From the NCBI RefSeq assembly GCF_004340665.1, contig NZ_SLWO01000002.1, positions 787,254-851,253 on the forward strand: a DNA stretch of 64,000 nucleotides. The letters run 5' to 3'. The translations under genes and the position numbers were made by a program. The DNA is from Pedobacter psychrotolerans. GTDB lineage: Bacteria > Bacteroidota > Bacteroidia > Sphingobacteriales > Sphingobacteriaceae. The notes beneath the pieces are model-generated. The model had not been told where the DNA came from. It saw only the letters and a list, made by a program, of their open reading frames with translations, and did not search any database. Shown here in pieces: positions 58,252-64,000 of this stretch; position 1 is the first letter of the stretch, and every line of letters begins with the position of its first letter.

Positions 58252-59601
58252 CTAGTTTCTAGCAGTTTCAACACGACGGTTTTGGATACGACCTTCTTCA
58301 GTATCGTTAGAAGCAATTGGATTAGCTTCACCTAAACCTTTAGTAGCAACTTGACTAGCGTTAACACCAGAGTTTACTAAGTAAGTTTTAACAGAATTTG
58401 CTCTGTCTTTAGATAATTTCATGTTATATGCAGCAGTACCTTCGCTTGAAGCGTAACCGTTTACAGTTACTTTACCACCGTTTTCACGTAACACTGAAGA
58501 TAATTTATCTAAAGTTGGATAAGATTCAGTTTTTAAAACAGATGAGTTAAAATCGAAACCGATTTTTTCGAAACCTGTTACGTTAGTGTTAGTTGAATCA
58601 GCAGTGAATTTAGGAAGTGGACATCCTGAACCATCAACAGCAGTACCTGCAGGAGTTCCTGGGCATTTGTCGAATTGATCAGCAACACCATCACCATCAG
58701 TATCTTTTTTCAAATCTTCAACAGATTTTTCTACGTTAGATACACGGTTTTTCAAAGCTTCAACTTCTTGACGTAAAGTTGGATCTTTTAATTCATCATA
58801 CATTGTAGCTAATGGGTTAGACCACTCTAAGCTTGGTTTTGCAGAAGAACCTAAAGAGAACTCTAAACCAGCATAACCGTAAGAGAATTTATCTTTAGTA
58901 GTACCTTTTGCATAAACTCCATCAAAGTTATCAGCATCAACAAAGTTCATAGTGTAACCTAAGTTAAAGTTAACACGCTCAGAAACTTTGAATTTAACAC
59001 CAGCACCTACTGGAATGTAGAAACCTTTTACGTAATCTTTAGCTTCGTGTCTGTCACCTACTGGTCCGATAGCACTACCTTTCCAGTCAATAGTTTGACC
59101 ACCAGTAGTTACTTTTGGAGCGTAAGCTAAATAACCAGCACCAGCAGTTAAGAAGAAACCTACTGAGTTCTCACGACGTAAGAAATCGATAGAACCTAAG
59201 TTAACAACACCACGTAAATCTACAGCATATTGTAATTCAGTTTCGAAATCGCTAGCAGTTGAAGCTACTGGTCCAGCAGTTGCATCATTTGAACCTGAAA
59301 CTTTACCACGTACACCAGCTAACTCTAATGAGAAAGAGTGACCTAATTGTTTACGGATATTTAAACCGTAACCTAAGTTAACGTCCCATTTGTTGAAGTC
59401 ATTAGAACCGCCAATTGCAACTACTGGAGCTAATACACCAGCGTTAACACCAATTGACCAAGTTCTGTACTGTCCTCTTCCACCAAATACCTTGGTTGAA
59501 GAAGTAGTTGCAGGAGCATCCTGAGCGACAGCAAGAGAAGCTACTCCTGTTAATGCCACTAAAGAAAGCGCAACACTTTTCTTTAAAGTAGAATAATTCA
59601 T
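58252..59601 (-). CDS. OmpA-family outer-membrane protein
   Basis: A 449-residue envelope protein. The signal peptide is MNYSTLKKSVALSLVALTGV, ending SLAVAQ. An N-terminal barrel part spans about 30-260 and a short coiled linker (DPTLRQEVEALKNRVSNVEKSVEDL) follows. Then comes a calcium-type thrombospondin repeat (DTDGDGVADQFDKCPGTPAGTAVDGSGCP), and the peptidoglycan-binding OmpA C-domain has FDFNSSVLKTESYPTLDKL, NGYASSEGTAAYNMKLSKDRA and NRRVE. It links outer membrane and peptidoglycan. Restricted codon choice and a near-consensus promoter suggest high expression. Confidence 0.92.
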   Translation of the reverse strand: MNYSTLKKSVALSLVALTGVASLAVAQDAPATTSSTKVFGGRGQYRTWSIGVNAGVLAPVVAIGGSNDFNKWDVNLGYGLNIRKQLGHSFSLELAGVRGKVSGSNDATAGPVASTASDFETELQYAVDLRGVVNLGSIDFLRRENSVGFFLTAGAGYLAYAPKVTTGGQTIDWKGSAIGPVGDRHEAKDYVKGFYIPVGAGVKFKVSERVNFNLGYTMNFVDADNFDGVYAKGTTKDKFSYGYAGLEFSLGSSAKPSLEWSNPLATMYDELKDPTLRQEVEALKNRVSNVEKSVEDLKKDTDGDGVADQFDKCPGTPAGTAVDGSGCPLPKFTADSTNTNVTGFEKIGFDFNSSVLKTESYPTLDKLSSVLRENGGKVTVNGYASSEGTAAYNMKLSKDRANSVKTYLVNSGVNASQVATKGLGEANPIASNDTEEGRIQNRRVETARN

Positions 59602-59657
59602 AATCTTTTTTCTTTTTTAAGGGTTAAACAATTTAATTGATTAATTTTTTGTAACCG

Positions 59658-59687
59658 CAAAATTAAACAAATTTTTAAATTTTCAAA
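59658..59687 (-). promoter_or_regulatory. Promoter of the OmpA gene
   Basis: On the minus strand TTTG (59687-59684), 18-base spacer, TAATTTTG (59665-59658): an exact -7 match and a full -33 element. Start near 59651, leader about 50 nt. Confidence 0.75.
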
Positions 59688-59712
59688 CATTTACACAAAC
59701 TCCGTTCCAAAC

Positions 59713-59743
59713 TTTAGGAGAAAAAGGGATTTTATTACATTTG
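59713..59743 (+). promoter_or_regulatory. Candidate promoter of the aminopeptidase P gene
   Basis: TTTA (59713-59716), 19-base spacer, TACATTTG (59736-59743), an exact -7 match, 29 bp before the ATG. It is divergent from the OmpA promoter in the same 170-bp spacer. Confidence 0.55.
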
Positions 59744-59772
59744 ATCCCTATATAATTATAAAGGCACAAATT

Positions 59773-61062
59773 ATGAAATATCCCCAAATTGATCAATCAC
59801 TTTTTATTTTAAATAGAAAAAACTTTAACAAACAACTCAAAGACAACTCATTAGCTATCTTTAATGCCAATGATGAGTTCCCAAGAAGCGGTGATCAAAA
59901 CTTCATCTTTAAGCAAAATCCAGACTTATTTTATTTATCAGGAATCGATCAGGAGCAAACAATCTTGCTAATTTATCCTGATTGTCCTAATCCAATGTAT
60001 AGAGAAGTCCTGTTTTTAAGACAGACCAATGATTACATTAAGGTTTGGGAAGGATATAAATATACAAAAGATCAGGCAAAATCGGCATCCGGCATTACCA
60101 GCATTTATTGGCTCGAAGATTTTGATAATATCCTGCACAGCATTGTACATTATGCTGACCATATTTACCTTAATTCTAATGAAAATGATCGCTATGCCCA
60201 TACTGTACCGCATCGTGACCTGAGGTTTATTGATCAGATGCGTTCTAAATATCCTTTACATCATTATGAACGATCTGCCCCAATTATGCGGAATCTAAGG
60301 GCTCATAAATCTGATGTTGAAATTGAGCTAACTAAAAAAGCTTGTGCAATTACTCGCGATGCTTTTATTAGGGTATTAAAATTCACAAAGCCTGGCGTAA
60401 AGGAATATGAAATAGAAGCAGAAATTATTCACGAGTTTATACGTCAAGGGGCTACCGGACATGCCTATACGCCAATTATCGCATCGGGGCACAATGCCAA
60501 TATTCTGCACTACAATGATAATAACCAAACTTGTAACGCAGGCGATGTTATTCTTTTTGATTTTGGGGCGGAGTATGCCAACTACAATGCAGACATGAGT
60601 CGCTCGATTCCGGTGAGTGGCCATTTTACTGCCAGACAGAAAGATGTTTATAATAGTGTTTTACATGTGATGAAGGAGGCTATAAAATTATTAAGAGCTG
60701 GCACCGTATGGAACACTTACCATGAAGAGGTAGGCGAACTCATGACTGAACAATTGATTAATTTAAAATTAATATCTACAAGTGATGTTAAAAACCAAAG
60801 TGCCTCATATCCGGCATACAAAAAATACTTTATGCACGGCACTTCTCATCATTTAGGTATAGATGTTCATGATTTCGCTGGAAGATACACGCCATTTGCC
60901 GAAGGAAATATTCTAACCGTAGAACCCGGTATTTACATCCCTGAGGAAGGCTTAGGCATTCGTTTAGAAAACAATATCTTAATTACCGCTAATGGAAACA
61001 TCGACTTAATGGCAGACATCCCATTAGAAGCTGAAGAAATAGAAGATATTATGAATTCGTAA
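59773..61062 (+). CDS. pepP: Aminopeptidase P family (M24) metallopeptidase
   Basis: A 429-residue cytoplasmic enzyme that removes N-terminal residues before proline. The N-terminal pita-bread partner domain (about 1-170) contains IFNANDEFPRSGDQNF and PDLFYLSGIDQEQTI, as in AMP_N. The catalytic M24 domain has ASGHNANILHYNDNN, the metal ligands in LFDFGAEYANYNADMSRSIPV (two Asp), FMHGTSHHLGIDVHD (His), EPGIYIPEEGLGIRLENNIL (Glu, Glu). All expected metal residues are visible. It is followed by a bidirectional-type terminator. Confidence 0.93.
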   Translation: MKYPQIDQSLFILNRKNFNKQLKDNSLAIFNANDEFPRSGDQNFIFKQNPDLFYLSGIDQEQTILLIYPDCPNPMYREVLFLRQTNDYIKVWEGYKYTKDQAKSASGITSIYWLEDFDNILHSIVHYADHIYLNSNENDRYAHTVPHRDLRFIDQMRSKYPLHHYERSAPIMRNLRAHKSDVEIELTKKACAITRDAFIRVLKFTKPGVKEYEIEAEIIHEFIRQGATGHAYTPIIASGHNANILHYNDNNQTCNAGDVILFDFGAEYANYNADMSRSIPVSGHFTARQKDVYNSVLHVMKEAIKLLRAGTVWNTYHEEVGELMTEQLINLKLISTSDVKNQSASYPAYKKYFMHGTSHHLGIDVHDFAGRYTPFAEGNILTVEPGIYIPEEGLGIRLENNILITANGNIDLMADIPLEAEEIEDIMNS

Positions 61063-61179
61063 TTTATGTAGTCCATAGATAAATTGTTCTTTGCTAAAGA
61101 ATTCAAATAATTAGCTCTTAAATGCGTTGATCATATTTTCTGATCAGTCAACACATTTAGACGAAATGTTTACCAAAAT

Positions 61180-61214
61180 AAAAGCCGTTCTGAAATTGAT
61201 TCAGAACGGCTTTT
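61180..61214. terminator. Bidirectional terminator between pepP and degP genes
   Basis: A 15-bp perfect stem, AAAAGCCGTTCTGAA (61180-61194) with its complement (61200-61214), loop 5 nt, between convergent genes. A weaker stem with GTTGATCA lies at about 61125-61157. Confidence 0.88.
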
Positions 61215-61235
61215 ATATTTAATCAATCAGGTTGA

Positions 61236-62786
61236 TTATTGCGCCGGGAAGCTAAAGTTAAATGTGCCTTGTCCTGTAACTCCTGACATATAAACCATGC
61301 CGTTTCGAGTTTGAGGCAAAGCTTTCTGAACATCAGTTACGCTGTTTACAGGTTGCCCATTCACTTTGGTAATAATTAAACCTTTCTCTACACCTATGTT
61401 ATCAAACGCTTTTCCTGTAGTAACAGAAGTGACTACTACCCCACTGTTAATTCCCAGTTTAGATTTCTGAGCCAGAGTTGCAGGCACAAACGTTGCCCCA
61501 AGTTTCGATACCTCTACAGATTTTGTTGCAGCAGTATTGGCATTAGGGTTTATACTAGCCTCTCCTTTTAAAGTCACGGTATAATCCTTTAATGCGCCAT
61601 CTCTGAGCACAGTTAATTTAACTTTATCGCCAGGATTTAAACGGCCAACCCTTTCCTGTAAATCAGGAGAATCATTGATTACTATGCCATCCACCTTTTT
61701 AATTACATCACCAGATTTTAAACCTGCAGCCTCTGCAGCTCCTTTTGCCACTACATCGTTCACATATAGGCCACTTACTTCGCTGGTTTTAATTCCTTCT
61801 GGTTTTTCATCACCACTAAGCGGTACAAAGTTTACACCTATATAACCACGTTTAACTGAACCATACTTCATAAAATCGTCTACAATTTTACGGGCCAGGT
61901 TAACTGGAATAGCAAAACCATAACCTTGATTGTAGCCACTTTGAGAAGCAATAGCAGAATTAATACCCACCAATTCTCCATTGGCATTTACCAATGCACC
62001 TCCACTGTTTCCTGGATTAATGGCCGCATCAGTTTGAATAAAAGATTCAATACTGGTATTTGCCGGACGTTCAGGTCTTTTACCTGTACGCTGATATTCT
62101 CTGTATTCTTCTTCAGTAATCTCGTTTCCTTGTTGTTCTCTACCTATAATACCAATGCTACGGTTTTTCGCACTCACAATCCCTGCGGTTACAGTAGTTT
62201 GTAAATCAAGCGGGAAACCAACAGCTAAAACCCATTCTCCAACCTGAACATTATCAGAATTACCCATTTTAACAACAGGTAAACCTGTAGCATTTACTTT
62301 AATCAATGCTAAATCTGTATTTGGATCACGTCCAATTACTTTTGCCTCAACTTTACGTCGATCAGTTAAAACCACTTCAACTTTCTCTGCATTTTCAACC
62401 ACGTGGTTGTTAGTTACGATGTAACCGTCCTGGCTAATAATTACACCTGATCCTGATGCTGCTCTAGGTTGACGTTGCATCTGGCGACCACCACCTCCAA
62501 AGAAATCTTCCATCATATCAAATGGAGAAGAACTTCCCTGACTTTTGTCTGATGTTGAGTAGGTTGTTTTAATGTGCACTACACCCGGGGCAACAGCAGC
62601 TGCTGCCTGTGTAAAATCTGCTGCTCCAGCTGAAGTTACCTTAAGTGGATTATTTGCAAAATATAAATTTTGTTTTTCAGAAATGGTACTTCCAGTTTGG
62701 TTACGCTCAAATAGCTTATAACCTCCAATTGCTGCTGCTCCACCTATAAAGGCAGCTAACACGGTAATCCCTAATATTTTTTTCAT
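61236..62786 (-). CDS. degP: HtrA/DegP-family serine protease
   Basis: A 516-residue periplasmic trypsin-like protease/chaperone with an N-terminal signal or anchor helix (about 4-24). Catalytic triad: His128 in VTNNHVVE, Asp158 in DPNTDLALIK and Ser261 in NPGNSGGALV. A Gly/Arg/Gln-rich LA-loop (about 85-110, FFGGGGRQMQRQPR) and an insertion (about 212-245, EEEYREYQRTGKR) distinguish it from E. coli DegP. Two PDZ domains follow (about 310-415 and 430-515). Its leader is unusual: a duplicated start region, a 10-codon ORF and a 15-bp hairpin, described separately. Confidence 0.93.
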   Translation of the reverse strand: MKKILGITVLAAFIGGAAAIGGYKLFERNQTGSTISEKQNLYFANNPLKVTSAGAADFTQAAAAVAPGVVHIKTTYSTSDKSQGSSSPFDMMEDFFGGGGRQMQRQPRAASGSGVIISQDGYIVTNNHVVENAEKVEVVLTDRRKVEAKVIGRDPNTDLALIKVNATGLPVVKMGNSDNVQVGEWVLAVGFPLDLQTTVTAGIVSAKNRSIGIIGREQQGNEITEEEYREYQRTGKRPERPANTSIESFIQTDAAINPGNSGGALVNANGELVGINSAIASQSGYNQGYGFAIPVNLARKIVDDFMKYGSVKRGYIGVNFVPLSGDEKPEGIKTSEVSGLYVNDVVAKGAAEAAGLKSGDVIKKVDGIVINDSPDLQERVGRLNPGDKVKLTVLRDGALKDYTVTLKGEASINPNANTAATKSVEVSKLGATFVPATLAQKSKLGINSGVVVTSVTTGKAFDNIGVEKGLIITKVNGQPVNSVTDVQKALPQTRNGMVYMSGVTGQGTFNFSFPAQ

Positions 62787-62808
62787 GTGTTTGTATATTG
62801 TTTTTTTA
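62782..62808 (-). repeat. degP leader repeat, copy 1 (contains the degP start codon)
   Basis: 27 bp identical to 62865-62891, 83 bp away (core CAATATACAAACACATGAA on the minus strand). This copy includes the degP ATG. Confidence 0.85.
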
Positions 62809-62816
62809 ATGGTCCT

Positions 62817-62867
62817 GAAGCTATTAAAAGCTATACCTAATACAGAGTTAAGGCTTTTAATGGCTTC
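62817..62867 (-). promoter_or_regulatory. Hairpin in the degP leader
   Basis: On the minus strand GAAGCCATTAAAAGC (62867-62853) pairs with GCTTTTAATAGCTTC (62831-62817), 14 of 15 positions, loop 21 nt. It lies 31 nt before the degP ATG, and its 5' arm overlaps the small upstream ORF at 62837-62869 (MKPLKALTLY). Confidence 0.65.
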
Positions 62868-62869
62868 AT
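62837..62869 (-). CDS. 10-codon upstream ORF in the degP leader
   Basis: ATG at 62869 to TAG at 62837 encodes MKPLKALTLY. Its start lies in the same 27-bp context as the degP start, so it would be translated if that context is a good initiation site. It may instead be an accident of duplication. Confidence 0.3.
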   Translation of the reverse strand: MKPLKALTLY

Positions 62870-62891
62870 GTGTTTGTATATTGTTTTTTTA
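62865..62891 (-). repeat. degP leader repeat, copy 2 (upstream)
   Basis: Identical to 62782-62808 over 27 bp; contains an ATG followed by a 10-codon frame instead of degP. Confidence 0.85.
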
Positions 62892-63107
62892 TCTGCACAA
62901 TTGATTATAAGTTCCATTGCCGGCAAAATGTTTGGTATACTTATAACCCTTTGTTTTTAATTTGACGGGAGCGCTGTATTTTCTTTGTTTAAGCAGAACG
63001 CTCCAGCAGTTATTTATCTGCTTAAATTTTCTTTTATAAGTTTATTCAAATTTAATACCATATCAACGATATTTGCATCACTAAAGCATCTACATTGGTG
63101 TTAAAAA
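62892..63107. other. Spacer between degP and dapF
   Basis: Two interlocking stem candidates occur: GGAGCG (62969-62974) with CGCTCC (63000-63005), and TTTAAGCAG (62989-62997) with CTGCTTAAA (63019-63027). They would form a pseudoknot or alternatives. Minus-strand -7 candidate TAAATTTG is at 63055-63048; plus-strand near-consensus GATATTTG is at 63068-63075. No gene is seen. Confidence 0.4.
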
Positions 63108-63182
63108 ATGTTAAAAACAATTTACGCCAAAAGACTTATAGGCATCTGCAATTCAAATATTGCATTAAAAAATGAAGATCCA

Positions 63183-63968
63183 ATGAAAATTAATTTCTTT
63201 AAGTATCAGGGCGCAGGTAACGATTTTATTTTAATAGACCACACTGCAGCTCCAATAGAAAGCATTGATAATGAATTAATTGAACAACTTTGTCACCGTA
63301 GGTTTGGCATTGGAGCGGATGGATTAATGTTTGTAACCAAACACAAGGATTATGATTTTGAAATGCATTACTTTAATGCAGATGGCAAATTGGGCAGTAT
63401 GTGTGGTAACGGTGGGCGGTGTATCGTTGCATTTGCTAAGCACCTGGGTATCATCAATAAAGAAACTAACTTTTTGGCAGTAGATGGTCCGCATTATGCC
63501 AGAATTTCAGAAAACGGCGAATGGATTGATCTTCAAATGATTGATGTAGAGTTGGTAACCCGTGATGGTGATGCATACGTATTGAATACAGGATCTCCGC
63601 ATTATGTGAAATTACAAGAAGACCTAAAAGATTTTGATGTATTTAATGAGGGTAAGAATATCCGTTACAATGAAACTTATAGCGAAAAAGGTATCAACAT
63701 AAATTTTGTCGAAGATTTTGGCGATCATCTGTTTGTTCGTACTTACGAGCGTGGTGTAGAGGATGAAACCTTTGCATGTGGCACTGGTGTAACAGCCGTG
63801 GCTATGGCTATGGCCAAACATAAAAGTCAAAGCGGTCACATCGAAACCAACATTAAAGTTTTAGGTGGAGATATTAAAATTGAATTTGACTATGATGGAA
63901 AAAAATTTACCAACGTATTTTTATGTGGCCCGGCAAAGTTAGTTTTTGAAGGCGAAATAGAGCAATGA
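63183..63968 (+). CDS. dapF: Diaminopimelate epimerase
   Basis: Interconverts LL- and meso-diaminopimelate for lysine and peptidoglycan synthesis. The start at 63183 (MKINFFKYQGAGNDFIL) is preferred; a longer frame from 63108 adds 25 residues not typical of the family. The GAGNDF motif, RRFGIGADGLMF, NADGKLGSMCGNGGRC with active-site Cys74, and the second active-site Cys199 in EDETFACGTGVTAVAMAM are present. The 261-residue length is normal. It is divergent from degP. Confidence 0.95.
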   Translation: MKINFFKYQGAGNDFILIDHTAAPIESIDNELIEQLCHRRFGIGADGLMFVTKHKDYDFEMHYFNADGKLGSMCGNGGRCIVAFAKHLGIINKETNFLAVDGPHYARISENGEWIDLQMIDVELVTRDGDAYVLNTGSPHYVKLQEDLKDFDVFNEGKNIRYNETYSEKGININFVEDFGDHLFVRTYERGVEDETFACGTGVTAVAMAMAKHKSQSGHIETNIKVLGGDIKIEFDYDGKKFTNVFLCGPAKLVFEGEIEQ

Positions 63969-64000
63969 GCAATGTTAAGTAGTGCATGGTTGTAGTGATA

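Overview
The window is chromosomal DNA from a Bacteroidota bacterium, most likely a Pedobacter or close Sphingobacteriaceae relative. The evidence is AT-rich intergenic DNA, Bacteroidota promoters (TTTG-N19-21-TAnnTTTG) with no Shine-Dalgarno pattern, SusC/SusD proteins, TonB receptors with an N-terminal carboxypeptidase-regulatory-like domain, lipoboxes followed by KK or DD, an N-acyl-ornithine carbamoyltransferase (ArgF') and the Bacteroidota order of arginine genes. No rRNA, tRNA, CRISPR array or complete insertion sequence was seen.

Layout. 1-8940 is an arginine operon on the minus strand, in transcription order GNAT acyltransferase, argG, argC, argD, argF', argB, then proC (cut by the window edge). 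Three accessory ORFs sit inside it: two paralogous four-helix-bundle (23S rRNA intervening-sequence-type) genes and a YhcG-like PDDEXK nuclease. 9277-18056 is a plus-strand iron/siderophore-type group: DUF4397 lipoprotein, two TonB receptors, DUF4198 protein, PepSY membrane protein, DUF6607 protein. 18200-30000 holds housekeeping and unlinked genes: M28 peptidase, methyltransferase, MBL-fold RNase-like protein, YtxH, HAD phosphatase, DUF6600 protein, RsmI-like methylase, nucleotidyltransferase, tex, a mechanosensitive channel. 30138-33511 is a minus-strand trp operon, trpE - PchB-like chorismate mutase - trpG - trpC, without trpD. It is preceded by a 22-codon leader ORF with Trp-Leu-Trp and a strong terminator hairpin, a classical-looking transcription attenuator. 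33876-44569 holds a four-helix membrane protein, two amidohydrolase-superfamily genes, an unknown lipoprotein, a 21-bp tandem array and an Oar-like TonB receptor. 44674-64000 holds an ABC exporter, a PLDc_N-type small membrane protein, an MFS exporter, an orphan SusD/SusC pair, recG, an EamA transporter, ridA, a 45-residue DUF6728-like protein, an OmpA-family porin, an M24 aminopeptidase P, an HtrA/DegP protease and dapF.

The most striking theme is repetitive and structured DNA around and inside ordinary genes. There are several families of long perfect hairpins between genes, a degenerate AAAG-CTAAAG spacer repeat around the arginine operon insertions and apparently inside the tex reading frame, and short palindromic elements inserted in frame in argB and (twice) argC. 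There are also duplicated leader segments upstream of degP, and a duplicated gene end about 1.7 kb from its intact copy. Product names come from recognising motifs and family resemblance by eye; no database search was run.
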